This document shows, piece after piece, positions 23,710-31,948 of a stretch of 64,000 nt of DNA. Each line of letters begins with the position of its first letter. Position 1 is the first letter of the stretch. Origin of the DNA: Amycolatopsis tucumanensis (GTDB lineage Bacteria > Actinomycetota > Actinomycetes > Mycobacteriales > Pseudonocardiaceae); NCBI RefSeq assembly GCF_021654135.1, contig NZ_JAKGSD010000031.1:1-64000 (forward strand), in the 5' to 3' direction. A model generated the notes under the pieces. That model did not search any database. It was given only the letters and a program-made list of their open reading frames with translations, and was not told the DNA's origin. Made by a program: the position numbers and the translations under genes.

Positions 23710-25113
23710 TCACGCCGCGACCGGCGGGATGGCAAGCTTCGGGTACCGCGACCGCAACAGGCTGGTGAAGTTCTGCGACAGCTCCCGGTCGGCCTTGAGC
23801 TCGTGGAGCGCCTTGCAGAAGTCAGTGAGGTAACGCAAGTACCGCATGGACTGCAGGCCGTCTGCCAGCTCGACCGCCTCAGTCGCAAGCGCTACGGCCT
23901 CGTGCGGTTCCCCGTTGGCCAGTGAGCCTGCCGCGGAAACCATCTGGATGAACGCACGAGTCCGCGGCGGTGTGAGGACCGGGTCGATGGCCTGAGCAGT
24001 GAAGAGTTTCGTCCTGTTGCCATCGCCAAGGTCCATGAAGCAGTGGGACGCCTCCCCTGCCAGCTCCAGCGCGTCGAAATAGTTGATCCATTCTGGTTCA
24101 ACGGACGGATCTCGGGTCTCGAAGGCTTGCTCGGCACGGTGCAGCGCGGTAGCCGTCCCGCGCTTGTCGCCAAGACTCGCGAGCGCTCGCGCCTCCATTG
24201 CCAAGAACATCGAGGAGACCGTGCTTGTCGCTCGGCCAAGCGTCGCGGTCTGGGCCGCTCTGGCGAAGCTGACAGCATCGTTGAACCGACCGAGGTAGTT
24301 CGCCTGATGGGACAGACTCGACAGCATCCGCGCCCCAAGCATGTGGTCGTCGGCCTCGCGCGCGAGCTTGAGTCCCTGGGTGAAGTACCGCATGGCGACC
24401 CCGTGTCGACCGGCGTCGTAGGCGCTCCAGCCGAGCAACTGTGCGACCTCTGCTGCGGCACTGAAGATCTCGCGTCGGACCGGCTCTGGGTGGTGCTTGC
24501 GAAGCAGCGGCACAACCTGGTCTCGGAAGAACTGGATGAGCATGCGCCGGGTGTGGCCACCGCCGAACTGGAAGTCCATGTCCATGAGGTGCGCCGTCGT
24601 CCGGCGGATGCGCTCGGCGGCTGCGGCCCCACGCAACGGCCCGTCATCCCCGGGGGTGAGCACAACGGGCGCAGAGAACATGTACCCCGTGATGATCTGC
24701 GGAGCGACGTCCTCCCGCCATGTCGCGTTGACGACTCGCCTACGGTCGCTGAGGTCCGCATCGGTGAGTTGACGCAGTAGAGCGACGGCTTGAGATGGTT
24801 CGGCCTGGTACGCCAACCCGTCGTTTACAAGGGCGTCGTCCTCGGACGCGTCCGCCGCCCCCAACCCGATGTCATCCAGGCTGACGGGCCGGCCGAGTTT
24901 CGCCGACAGCACCTGCGCGATGACGCGAGGCTTCGGGTCCCTCGGCACCATGCCGTCAAGCCACTTGCGGACGTCGTTGTGGTCGGCGCGCAGTGGCTCC
25001 TTCCAGGCGGCTGTTGCCTCGACGATGCGGCGGGCGAGCCCCTTGTTGCTCATGCCCGCTTCCTGCATCACTGCTGCTAGACGCCTGTTTGGCTCCCTCT
25101 TCCCTGCCGCCAT
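23710..25113 (-). CDS. TPR-containing transcriptional regulator (actinomycete type)
   Basis: A 467-residue protein. Residues 1-75 contain an HTH-like region with RRLAAVMQEAGMSNKGLARRIVEATAAW and VRKWLDGMVPRDPKP, as in the long Streptomyces regulators that combine an atypical XRE-like domain with tetratricopeptide repeats. Residues ~200-467 are helical repeats (DDHMLGARMLSSLSHQANYLGRFNDAVSFARAA and similar). Such proteins often sense peptides or small molecules. ATG 25113 lies 5 nt after GGGAGG; an alternative GTG at 25119 overlaps that ribosome binding site. Confidence 0.85.
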   Translation of the reverse strand: MAAGKREPNRRLAAVMQEAGMSNKGLARRIVEATAAWKEPLRADHNDVRKWLDGMVPRDPKPRVIAQVLSAKLGRPVSLDDIGLGAADASEDDALVNDGLAYQAEPSQAVALLRQLTDADLSDRRRVVNATWREDVAPQIITGYMFSAPVVLTPGDDGPLRGAAAAERIRRTTAHLMDMDFQFGGGHTRRMLIQFFRDQVVPLLRKHHPEPVRREIFSAAAEVAQLLGWSAYDAGRHGVAMRYFTQGLKLAREADDHMLGARMLSSLSHQANYLGRFNDAVSFARAAQTATLGRATSTVSSMFLAMEARALASLGDKRGTATALHRAEQAFETRDPSVEPEWINYFDALELAGEASHCFMDLGDGNRTKLFTAQAIDPVLTPPRTRAFIQMVSAAGSLANGEPHEAVALATEAVELADGLQSMRYLRYLTDFCKALHELKADRELSQNFTSLLRSRYPKLAIPPVAA

Positions 25114-25263
25114 CGTCACCTCCCTGCGACCAGTGAAGCACAATGAGTTGCGCCTGGACGCGCCCTTGCGCATCTCTCTGCGCTCAAGTGCTCCCCCATT
25201 TGCTCCCGTGCTCCCCCTGTGCTCACTGCCGTGCTCCCGGCCGCCGCGGGTTTCATTTGAGCC

Positions 25264-25626
25264 ATGAACAACACGGGTTGGACAGAACCGGGTCAGACGG
25301 GAGATGCAGCCGACATGGCGGCACCGCGAGAGCAGCGGGGTGCATCCGGCGCGCCCCACGGATTATCCGAAGCTCAACTCCGGCGGATCGCCGGTCGCCT
25401 CCGGGCGCTGACTGCTGAACTCAACGAGGTGCGTCAGCGGGTCGTGCGACTGGAAGCCGCGGAGCGCCGAGCGAGCGTCAGCCGGACTGCTCTTCCAGCC
25501 GCTCAAGACGCTGAGCCAGGTCGGCGACAGTCGCGTTCAGAGCGTCGATCTGCCGGTGGATGGCAGCGAGGGGGTCGTCATGCGACTCGCCGGGCTGGGT
25601 CACGAAGTAGCCGAGGCCGGCAGTGA
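25264..25626 (+). CDS. Possible small coiled-coil protein (weak)
   Basis: A 120-codon frame from ATG 25264. Residues ~35-70 (LSEAQLRRIAGRLRALTAELNEVRQRVVRLEAAERR) look like a genuine coiled coil. The last ~50 residues are Arg-rich and antisense to the convergent GntR gene, so the functional end may be earlier or the frame may be spurious. No strong ribosome binding site. Confidence 0.35.
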   Translation: MNNTGWTEPGQTGDAADMAAPREQRGASGAPHGLSEAQLRRIAGRLRALTAELNEVRQRVVRLEAAERRASVSRTALPAAQDAEPGRRQSRSERRSAGGWQRGGRHATRRAGSRSSRGRQ

Positions 25627-25822
25627 CTTCGGCGTAGCCATCCTCGGCGAGCTGAGTCAGGGCCTTCTGGGCCGTCATAGGCGAAACCCCACGATCGCGA
25701 GCAAGTGCGCGCACTGAGGGCAGCTTCTCCCCCGGCTTCAACTCGCCAGCGTCGATCTTGGCCGCGATAGACGCAGCCACTGCCTGGTAGGGGTGCCCCG
25801 TCACCTGCTGCGGCTGCTTCAT
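25478..25822 (-). CDS. GntR-family repressor, probable Kor-type regulator of transfer
   Basis: A 114-residue protein with an N-terminal GntR winged helix (YQAVAASIAAKIDAGELKPGEKLPSVRALARDRGVSPMTAQKALTQLAEDGYAEV) and a C-terminal leucine-zipper-like coiled coil (ALNATVADLAQRLERLEEQSG) instead of a ligand domain. It is divergent from the small-gene/traB operon and separated from it by TAGCAC repeats, so I infer that it represses both itself and transfer, by analogy with KorSA of pSAM2. Confidence 0.85.
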   Translation of the reverse strand: MKQPQQVTGHPYQAVAASIAAKIDAGELKPGEKLPSVRALARDRGVSPMTAQKALTQLAEDGYAEVTAGLGYFVTQPGESHDDPLAAIHRQIDALNATVADLAQRLERLEEQSG

Positions 25823-25875
25823 GCATCAACTGTACCGAGACGCCATATGACGCGCTAGTTCACCCGAACGGACCA

Positions 25876-25899
25876 TAGCACTGTCCTAGCACTGTGCTA
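25876..25899. promoter_or_regulatory. Operator-like repeats upstream of the transfer operon
   Basis: TAGCACTGT occurs at 25876-25884 and again at 25887-25895, the second being part of a perfect palindrome TAGCACTGTGCTA (25887-25899). Both lie between the divergent GntR gene and the first transfer-operon gene, upstream of an AT-rich segment (about 25900-25925) suited to a -10. Confidence 0.7.
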
Positions 25900-25946
25900 C
25901 CTTAGTTCTAGTACGACATATAACGTCACAAGACAGGAGTGGATAG

Positions 25947-26279
25947 ATGAGGAACATCCCCGTGAACCTCGGCGGCTACCGGCTCCGGATCGCCGAAGCC
26001 CCGACGATGAAGACGCGGAAGGACAAGGACGGCCGCGAGGAGGTCGTCACCGTGGACGGCGTGACCCGCTATGTCGTGTCGCTGTTCGCGAAGTCGGACG
26101 GCGCGAAGGGCGAGGAGATCCGGGTGACCCTGGAGACCGACCCCGGCGAGGGGTTCGAGGAGGGTCAGCTGGTCGAGCTGATCGACGCCCGGGTGTCGCC
26201 GTACTCCTTCCGCAACGACCGGGGCGAGACGGTTTCGGGCATGGCGTTCGCCGCCATGGGTCTCAAGCCCGCCGCCTGA
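25947..26279 (+). CDS. Small regulatory protein resembling the SCO3933 family
   Basis: A 110-residue protein starting MRNIPVNLGGYRLRIAEAPT at ATG 25947 (AGGAG about 9 nt upstream). The pattern of IPV near the N terminus, a charged KDKDGREEVVTVDGVTRYVVSLFA strand region and ETDPGEGFEEGQLVELIDARVSPYSF resembles the short SCO3933-like proteins found beside traB in AICEs. It is the first gene of the rightward transfer operon. Its molecular role is not established. Confidence 0.7.
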   Translation: MRNIPVNLGGYRLRIAEAPTMKTRKDKDGREEVVTVDGVTRYVVSLFAKSDGAKGEEIRVTLETDPGEGFEEGQLVELIDARVSPYSFRNDRGETVSGMAFAAMGLKPAA

Positions 26280-26601
26280 TCGGACCGCGTGTCCGGGTAG
26301 CCCTTCCTATTCCTGGTTAGCCGCCCGTTCGAGTCGGGCAAGGGCACTTATCTGCTGTTTGAGAATTACACAGTGGGCCGATCCATGCCAAAATTCGCGC
26401 CCTTTGTGGTGGCGCGCCTTGGCTCCCGGCATTGTTTCCGGGGGTCTTGGGGTTCTACCACAGAACGGATTGGGGTACCGCATATGTGCAATCGGGACTG
26501 GATTGACGGTGATTACCGGCACGGCGACGACGAGCGCCCGGGCGGACTGTCCACCTTCAACCCCCATGGACCGAAGCGGAATTCCTGAGGGGAGGAATTT
26601 C
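26280..26601. other. 322-bp interval without a firm gene
   Basis: AT-richer than flanks. A 71-codon frame (26373-26588, GTG start) could encode a small polar protein; an internal ATG at about 26484 begins MCNRDWIDGDYRHG. Neither start has a good ribosome binding site. The interval may hold a promoter for the downstream small genes. Confidence 0.4.
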
Positions 26602-26850
26602 ATGAGCCTGAAGGTCGATTCGGACCGGATCGCGAGCACGGTGACCGAGCATCACGCGGTCAACGGGCCGGACGGCTGGGTGGTCACCTGGCTCCCGGGA
26701 CGGACGTTCGATCGGAACGCAGCAATTACGGCGATGCTGCTGGTCGAGATCTACGTAATCGACCCGCCGCCGAGGAATCCGATGTGGAAACTCGCGGGGA
26801 ACTGGGAACGGGAAATCGGCGTAGACCGCCAGCAGGACTGGCAGGGGTAA
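26602..26850 (+). CDS. Small hypothetical element protein
   Basis: An 82-residue protein from ATG 26602 with GGGGAGGA 6-8 nt upstream. Polar N terminus (MSLKVDSDRIASTVTEHHAV), a central hydrophobic stretch ITAMLLVEIYVI, and a Trp-rich end (WKLAGNWEREIGVDRQQDWQG). I do not recognise the family. It is in line with the following three small genes. Confidence 0.7.
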   Translation: MSLKVDSDRIASTVTEHHAVNGPDGWVVTWLPGRTFDRNAAITAMLLVEIYVIDPPPRNPMWKLAGNWEREIGVDRQQDWQG

Positions 26851-26871
26851 CAGACCTAGGAGGGAAACACG

Positions 26872-27039
26872 TTGGTACGCGAGATTCAGGACATCATCAG
26901 AGCGGCGACCGCAGCGTATGAAAAGTTCGCGGCGAGTCGGCCGGACCAGGAAACGCGGGTGACGGTAGGCAACGCGGTGCGATTCCTCGTGGCTGACCTG
27001 ACCTCGGCAGCGGAGTATGCGGCAGGAAAGGGGAACTGA
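26872..27039 (+). CDS. 55-residue hypothetical element protein
   Basis: A 55-residue helical protein (MVREIQDIIRAATAAYEKFA ...). Start TTG 26872 is set by AGGAGGG at 26858-26864. Its TGA overlaps the next gene's ATG (TGATG), giving translational coupling. No recognisable domain. Confidence 0.65.
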   Translation: MVREIQDIIRAATAAYEKFAASRPDQETRVTVGNAVRFLVADLTSAAEYAAGKGN

Positions 27040-27302
27040 TGCAAATCGACGCGATCAACCGGCGCGCTCGGGAACGCTACGGCAACTTCGTGGTCGCGAT
27101 GGACCTGGTGCTGGAAGCACTGGAGGGCCTGACCGGCCTGATCGAGAAGGTCGACGACAAGCACGCTGGGTCCGGTTGGACCGTCGCTACTCAGGACGAA
27201 CTCAAGGGCTACCGCACTCAAGCCACCGATGAGCTGGAGCGCCTGCGGACGGTGGCCAAGAAGTACGAGACCGAGCTGGTCTCGCGCGATTGGAGGGTCT
27301 GA
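27039..27302 (+). CDS. Small helical hypothetical protein
   Basis: An 87-residue, highly charged helical protein: MQIDAINRRARERYGNFVVA, then LEGLTGLIEKVDDKHAG and a coiled-coil-like ATDELERLRTVAKKYETEL. ATG 27039 overlaps the previous stop. It is part of the pre-traB small-gene cluster, and its function is unknown. Confidence 0.7.
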   Translation: MQIDAINRRARERYGNFVVAMDLVLEALEGLTGLIEKVDDKHAGSGWTVATQDELKGYRTQATDELERLRTVAKKYETELVSRDWRV

Positions 27303-27305
27303 GCA

Positions 27306-27491
27306 ATGGCAGGGCATCAGGTGGACCGGGCGCTGGATGAGGTGGACGCCGCGATGCGGCAGCTCCGGCAGGCGATCAAGGGTATTCCGGTGCGGCGGGA
27401 GGGCTTCAAGGGTCACCACGACCGCATGGCCAAAGCCGTCGCCAAGCTGACCGTCTCGCTCTCCGACTCCCGCTCCGCAATCAAGGACTGA
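27306..27491 (+). CDS. Small basic helical hypothetical protein
   Basis: A 61-residue basic protein (MAGHQVDRALDEVDAAMRQL... AKAVAKLTVSLSDSRSAIKD), probably a helical hairpin. It starts 3 nt after the previous stop and is followed by an attenuator-like hairpin before traB. Function unknown. Confidence 0.65.
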   Translation: MAGHQVDRALDEVDAAMRQLRQAIKGIPVRREGFKGHHDRMAKAVAKLTVSLSDSRSAIKD

Positions 27492-27509
27492 CCGAACAGC
27501 AACCGCCTC

Positions 27510-27552
27510 AGGACCGGCCTGACCACCTCGACACGGGTGGCGGGCCGGTCCT
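27510..27552 (+). terminator. Terminator/attenuator hairpin before traB
   Basis: Stem AGGACCGGCC (27510-27519) with GGCCGGTCCT (27543-27552), extended by an inner CCACC/GGTGG pair, then a T-rich TTCGTTTC. It lies between the small-gene cluster and traB (ATG 27575) and could limit read-through into the translocase gene. Confidence 0.7.
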
Positions 27553-27574
27553 TTCGTTTCTCGGAAGGAACACC

Positions 27575-28939
27575 ATGGCTTCGGAATTCTCCAAGCGCAC
27601 CAAGGGCGCAGAGGTCAAGGCCGCCGCCTGGCTCGGCCGACACCCCGGCAGCATCCTCGCTCCCGCTGCCGTCACTACCGCCGGGCTCGAACTGGGCTGG
27701 ATCACCACCGGCGGCATCCTCGGCGGCACCGCAGCGAGCCTGGGTGCCTGGTACCGAGCGCATCCGGACACCTTCGATCGGTTCGCCGCACCACGGATCC
27801 GGGCGTGGCGTCGCCGCTGGATCACCTACCTGGGGCCGCGCTGGCGCAACGCCCTGATCGCCTGCGACCTGTTCACCACCAACCGCAAAACCGGCGAACT
27901 GCACGTCCCCCGCCTGCTGCGCATTCGCTCCTACTCCCCGAGCGTCGACACCCTCTACGTCAAACTCCACCCCGGGCAGCATCTCCGGCAGTTCGAGGCC
28001 AAGCTCCCCGAGCTGACCGAAGCCCTCAAGGTCGAGCGGATCGCCATCGAGCGGGTCAAGCCCCGGGTGATCGCCCTGGTCGTCGAGCGGTCCGAGCCGT
28101 TCACCGAGGTCATCGAGGCCCCGGAGATGGTCTACGACTCCGACGCGATCGAGCTGACCAACCTCTACGTCGGCGAGACCGAGTACGGCGGCGACTGGCG
28201 GTTGTCCGCGCTGGGGCAGCACCTGTTCGTCGCGGGCGCGACCGGAGCGGGCAAGAACTCGGTGGTCAACGCTCTGCTCCGCGGACTGGCACCGTTGATC
28301 CGGGACGGCGCGGTCAGGCTGTGGATCTGCGACTCCAAGCAGATGGAGTTCGCCAAGCTCGCCGGCATCGCGTACCGCTACGCCTGCGAGGAGGGCGACT
28401 GCGCGGAGCTGGTCGAGGAGTACGTGGCCGACATGCAGGCCACCCAACGCGGCCTGGCCGACCAGGGCAAGCGCAAGATCACCCCCTCCTCGGTCACGCC
28501 ACTGAACGTGCTGATCCTCGACGAGATGGGCGCACTGCTCGCCTACGGCGACGCCTCCGCCGCCCGCGGCCTGAAACGGCAACTCGCCCTTGTCGGCTCT
28601 CAGGGCCGTGCAACCGGGCACTCGATGGTCGGACTGGTGCAGGAACCCACTAAGGACACCGTGCCGGTGCGGGACCTGTTCACCACCCGAGTGTGCCTGC
28701 GGGTCACGTCCGCGGCACACGTGGACATGGTGCTCGGCGAGAACGCCCGCCTTCGCGGTGCGCTGGCCGATGAGATCCCGAACGCCCCGGAAACGTCGGG
28801 GATCGGCTACGTCATCCGGCAGCGCTCCCGCGTCCCCATGCGCGTGCGCGCTGCCTACGTCGACGACCGCGAGCTGGACGAGCTGGTCGAGTTCGTGCGG
28901 GCCGGATGGCGCGGTGCTGGGCTGCGGGTGGTGGCCTGA
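27575..28939 (+). CDS. FtsK/SpoIIIE-type DNA translocase TraB
   Basis: A 454-residue AICE transfer protein. One or two N-terminal hydrophobic segments (GSILAPAAVTTAGLELGWITTGGILGG) anchor it. Walker A is GATGAGKNS at 221-229 and Walker B LNVLILDEMG near 311-319, with a downstream SQGRATGHSMVGLVQEPTKDTV sensor-like region. TraB hexamers move double-stranded element DNA between hyphae. ATG 27575 follows GGAAGGA. Its stop overlaps the next gene's start (TGATG). Confidence 0.9.
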   Translation: MASEFSKRTKGAEVKAAAWLGRHPGSILAPAAVTTAGLELGWITTGGILGGTAASLGAWYRAHPDTFDRFAAPRIRAWRRRWITYLGPRWRNALIACDLFTTNRKTGELHVPRLLRIRSYSPSVDTLYVKLHPGQHLRQFEAKLPELTEALKVERIAIERVKPRVIALVVERSEPFTEVIEAPEMVYDSDAIELTNLYVGETEYGGDWRLSALGQHLFVAGATGAGKNSVVNALLRGLAPLIRDGAVRLWICDSKQMEFAKLAGIAYRYACEEGDCAELVEEYVADMQATQRGLADQGKRKITPSSVTPLNVLILDEMGALLAYGDASAARGLKRQLALVGSQGRATGHSMVGLVQEPTKDTVPVRDLFTTRVCLRVTSAAHVDMVLGENARLRGALADEIPNAPETSGIGYVIRQRSRVPMRVRAAYVDDRELDELVEFVRAGWRGAGLRVVA

Positions 28940-29178
28940 TGCTGACCCTGCGGTTCGTGTGGTCCTGGACCAAAATGACCGGCCTCGCCTTCCTCGCCCT
29001 GCTGATCGAGCGGGCGGTGATCCACAGCTTCTGGGGCTTCGCCCTCGCTGCCGCCGCCACGCTCGTGACCTGGGCCGTGATCACGGTCGGGCTGTACCGG
29101 GAGTGGCGGGCACACGGCACCGGCTACCGGCACGAGGTCAACGAATGGCTTACCGGTCGACCGGACCGGAGGCCGTGA
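28939..29178 (+). CDS. Small membrane protein of the transfer operon (Spd-like)
   Basis: A 79-residue protein with two predicted membrane helices (MTGLAFLALLIERAVI and FALAAAATLVTWAVITVGLY) and a charged tail. Coupled to traB by a 1-nt overlap (28939) and to the next gene at 29178. Position and topology fit the small Spd proteins involved in intramycelial spreading. Confidence 0.7.
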   Translation: MLTLRFVWSWTKMTGLAFLALLIERAVIHSFWGFALAAAATLVTWAVITVGLYREWRAHGTGYRHEVNEWLTGRPDRRP

Positions 29179-29570
29179 TGGAGGACGAGTTCGGGCTGTT
29201 CAGCGCTCCCGCTGCTGGCACGCCTGCTCCCTCCCGGCAGTGTCCGCCACCGCGGCCGCGTAAGCGCTCGAAGGCGGTCATCAGCCCGGCGTTGGCTCAG
29301 GACGTGCTGGCGGAGGTGCAGGACGGCCGGTATGGGCTGCTGGACGACTCCGACCGGGTCGTGCTGTTCGAGGACACCGACCGGGTGCGCATCGCCACTG
29401 ACGAAGACACCGTGCACGCGCTCATGCAGGGCCGCTACGTCGAACGTTGTCCCGCCCGCGCCACGGTCTCCTGCCTGCACGGTGTCGTCCGGCGTCCGGT
29501 GTCCCCGCTGCGGCTCACCCGGCAGGGACGGAACCTGCTCTCCCGCTGGTCCGCGCTCAAACCCTACTGA
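29178..29570 (+). CDS. Hypothetical transfer-operon protein
   Basis: A 130-residue cytosolic protein (MEDEFGLFSAPAAG...). A Pro/Arg-rich linker is followed by a compact domain (PALAQDVLAEVQDGRYGLLDDSDRVVLFEDTDRVRI) and a basic C terminus (RLTRQGRNLLSRWSALKPY). ATG 29178 overlaps the preceding stop. Unknown function; conserved context suggests a role in transfer or spreading. Confidence 0.65.
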   Translation: MEDEFGLFSAPAAGTPAPSRQCPPPRPRKRSKAVISPALAQDVLAEVQDGRYGLLDDSDRVVLFEDTDRVRIATDEDTVHALMQGRYVERCPARATVSCLHGVVRRPVSPLRLTRQGRNLLSRWSALKPY

Positions 29571-29585
29571 CGGAAGGAGAAAGCC

Positions 29586-30263
29586 GTGTCCAAGGTGGAC
29601 GCCCTCAAGGTGACCGGCACTCGGCTGGTGGAGGTGGTGCGGGTGCTGGTCACCGTGGTGCTGGGCGGAATCGGCGCGGCGGCCGGGTTCACCCACACCC
29701 ACGACTGGGCCGTCCATCACGGACAAACCGGCTGGCTCGCCTGGGCCGACGCCGTGGTCATCGAGGGCATCGCCATCGTCGCCGGGTTCGAGGTCCGCCG
29801 TGACCACCAACGCGGCAACACCCGGTTCCTCACCTTCCCGATGGTCGTCCTGGTAGCCGGGTTCGGGATTCAGATGACCGCCCAGGTCGCCCTGGCCGAA
29901 CCGACCCCGGGTGGCTGGCTGCTCGCGGCGATGCCCGCTCTGGGCTTCCTGGTGGTGGTGAAGCTCCTCATGCGTCGCGCACCCGCCGACGCCGCGCCTG
30001 AGCCCCAGGCGACGCCCGCACCAGTCAAACCCGCGGAAGCAGCTCCGTCCTCGACACCTGCACCGGTGCGCGGATCAACGCTGGCGAAATTGCCGGCCGG
30101 AGTCCGGGACACCGTCACTCGCACCACCGAGACCGCCCACGCCGCGGGACGCCCCGTCACCGCCGACGAGCTGTCCACCGCGGTGAGACTGCCCGACGCA
30201 ATGCTCACCGCCCTGCTCGACGAGCTGAACACCCGCGTCAACCACCACCCCGTCACCACATGA
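29586..30263 (+). CDS. DUF2637 membrane protein (SpdB-like)
   Basis: A 225-residue protein. Residues 10-130 have four hydrophobic segments typical of DUF2637 (VLVTVVLGGIGAAAGFTHTHDWA, WLAWADAVVIEGIAIVAGFEV, TFPMVVLVAGFGIQMTAQVALA, WLLAAMPALGFLVVVKLLM). A Pro/Ala-rich linker leads to a small C-terminal helical domain. GTG 29586 has GAAGGAG upstream. Likely involved in plasmid spreading through the mycelium. Confidence 0.8.
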   Translation: MSKVDALKVTGTRLVEVVRVLVTVVLGGIGAAAGFTHTHDWAVHHGQTGWLAWADAVVIEGIAIVAGFEVRRDHQRGNTRFLTFPMVVLVAGFGIQMTAQVALAEPTPGGWLLAAMPALGFLVVVKLLMRRAPADAAPEPQATPAPVKPAEAAPSSTPAPVRGSTLAKLPAGVRDTVTRTTETAHAAGRPVTADELSTAVRLPDAMLTALLDELNTRVNHHPVTT

Positions 30264-30268
30264 CCGGG

Positions 30269-30304
30269 GGCTTCCGGGGGCACGCTGTTTGGCCCCCGAA
30301 AGCC
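30269..30304 (+). terminator. Terminator of the transfer operon
   Basis: 13-bp stem with one mismatch (30269-30281 with 30292-30304), beginning 5 nt after the DUF2637 stop codon. Confidence 0.75.
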
Positions 30305-30353
30305 ACAAGATCACTACCCCACCCGCTCGGCGCTAACCGCGCCACGCACCACG

Positions 30354-30396
30354 AAGGGCGGGCCACCGGCACCAACCGCCGCGCTGGCCCGCCCTT
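30354..30396. terminator. Second hairpin before repSA
   Basis: Perfect 12-bp inverted repeat (30354-30365 with 30385-30396, 19-nt loop) followed by TTTCTC, in the 165-bp transfer/replication interval. It may be a second terminator or part of an origin. Confidence 0.6.
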
Positions 30397-30428
30397 TCTC
30401 GCGTCTGGACAACCTCTGGAGGCTGCCC

Positions 30429-31775
30429 ATGCCCCATGCATCCCTCAACCTTGACCTCGCCGCCCGCATCCAGCAGCGGCTCACCGCCCCCGACTACCGG
30501 CGCTGGCGGGCACGGGTCGAGGCCACCGGCGGATGCCTCAAACCCGTCCACCTCTCCGGCTTCCGCAAGCTGATCGACCGGAAGACCGGCGCTGTCCTGG
30601 ACCGGAACGCCGGAACGATCTACGCCCCGTGCGGCAACCGCCGCGCCTCGGTCTGCCCGGCCTGCTCCGACCGCTACGCCGGAGACGCCTTCCAGCTCAT
30701 CCGCGCCGGAGTCGCCGGAGGCAAGACCATCCCGGCCGACGTGGCCGACAAGCCGCGCCTGTTCGTCACCCTGACCGCCCCGAGCTTCGGCGCGGTGCAC
30801 ACCCGGCCGACAACCCGGCACGGCAAGCCGCGGCCGTGCTCGTGCGGCACCTTCCACCACCCCGACGACCCGCGCCTGGGCACCGCGATCGACCCCGACG
30901 CCTACGACTACCGCGGCGCGGTGCTCTGGCAGGGCCACGCCGGGGAACTGTGGCACCGCTTCACCATCCGGCTGCGCCGCGAACTCGCCACCGCCGCCGG
31001 CATCCGAGTCAAAGACTTCCCTCGGCACGCTCGGCTGTCCTACGCCAAGGTCGCCGAATACCAGCGCCGCGGGCTCGTCCACTTCCACGCCGTCATCCGC
31101 CTCGACGGCCCCGAGGGACCGCACGACCCGGCCCCGGACTGGGCCGACACCGACCTGCTCGACCACGCCGTCCGCGCTGCCGCGCAGACCGCGCAGGTCA
31201 GCAAGACCCTCGACCTCGACGGGGCCACCGCGGAGCACAGGTTCACCTGGGGCCAGCAACTCGACGTCCGGGCGATCCACCGGCCCGGCGAGGTCGAGGA
31301 CGGGCACGGCAACCTCAGCGATCAGGCGCTGGCCGGCTACATCGCCAAGTACGCCACCAAAGGCACCTCCACCAGCGAAACCCCCGACCGGCGGGTGCAC
31401 TCCGAACGCCACATCGAACACCTCGACGTGCACCCGCACCACAAACGCATGATCCGCGCGGCCTGGCAGCTCGGCGGTAACGACGACCTCGCGTTCCTGC
31501 GCCGCTGGGCACACATGCTCGGCTTCCGCGGCCACTTCCTCACCAAAAGCCAGCGCTACTCCCTCACCTTCACCCAGCTCCGCGGCGACCGCCGCACCTT
31601 CCAGCACCACGCCGCCCTCGACGCCCTCGGCGTCGAACCCGGCTCCGTCGTCGTGGTCAACCACTGGAACTACACCGGCAACGGCCACGCCGACGACGCC
31701 GAACGTGAGCTCGCCGAAGCCATCTACCAGCGCAAACGAACCAACCGAACCACCAAAAAGGAGGACCAGCCATGA
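30429..31775 (+). CDS. RepSA-type replication initiator
   Basis: A 448-residue plasmid-type initiator. N-terminal zinc-finger-like segments CGNRRASVCPACSDRYAGDA and CSCGTFHHPDD are typical of actinomycete Rep proteins. LVHFHAVIRLDG is the HUH metal motif of rolling-circle initiators, and YIAKYATKG contains the candidate nicking Tyr. It would nick the double-strand origin to replicate the excised circle. ATG 30429 follows TGGAGGCTGCCC. Its stop overlaps the xis start (ATGA). Confidence 0.9.
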   Translation: MPHASLNLDLAARIQQRLTAPDYRRWRARVEATGGCLKPVHLSGFRKLIDRKTGAVLDRNAGTIYAPCGNRRASVCPACSDRYAGDAFQLIRAGVAGGKTIPADVADKPRLFVTLTAPSFGAVHTRPTTRHGKPRPCSCGTFHHPDDPRLGTAIDPDAYDYRGAVLWQGHAGELWHRFTIRLRRELATAAGIRVKDFPRHARLSYAKVAEYQRRGLVHFHAVIRLDGPEGPHDPAPDWADTDLLDHAVRAAAQTAQVSKTLDLDGATAEHRFTWGQQLDVRAIHRPGEVEDGHGNLSDQALAGYIAKYATKGTSTSETPDRRVHSERHIEHLDVHPHHKRMIRAAWQLGGNDDLAFLRRWAHMLGFRGHFLTKSQRYSLTFTQLRGDRRTFQHHAALDALGVEPGSVVVVNHWNYTGNGHADDAERELAEAIYQRKRTNRTTKKEDQP

Positions 31776-31948
31776 CCCGCAAGCTCCTGTCCATCGAGGA
31801 CTTGTCCGACTACCTCGGTATCCCCAAAGGCACCCTCTACCAGTGGCGCAGCAAGGGCTACGGCCCGGACGGCATCCGCATGGGCAAGTACGTCCGCTAC
31901 CGGCAGGAGGACGTGGACGCCTGGATCGAGCAGCAGGGAGCCGCGTGA
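31772..31948 (+). CDS. Excisionase (MerR/BldC-like winged helix)
   Basis: A 58-residue protein, MTRKLLSIEDLSDYLGIPKG..., with a MerR-type HTH (SDYLGIPKGTLYQWRSKGYGPDGIRMGKYVRY) as in AICE Xis proteins, which bend attL/attR DNA for excision. It overlaps repSA by 4 nt and the integrase gene by 1 nt (TGATG), so Rep, Xis and Int are co-translated. Confidence 0.9.
   Translation: MTRKLLSIEDLSDYLGIPKGTLYQWRSKGYGPDGIRMGKYVRYRQEDVDAWIEQQGAA

Noticed and set aside
26373-26588. 71-codon frame in the transfer region
   Set aside because: No ribosome binding site and atypical composition; recorded only as a possible gene within the interval description.
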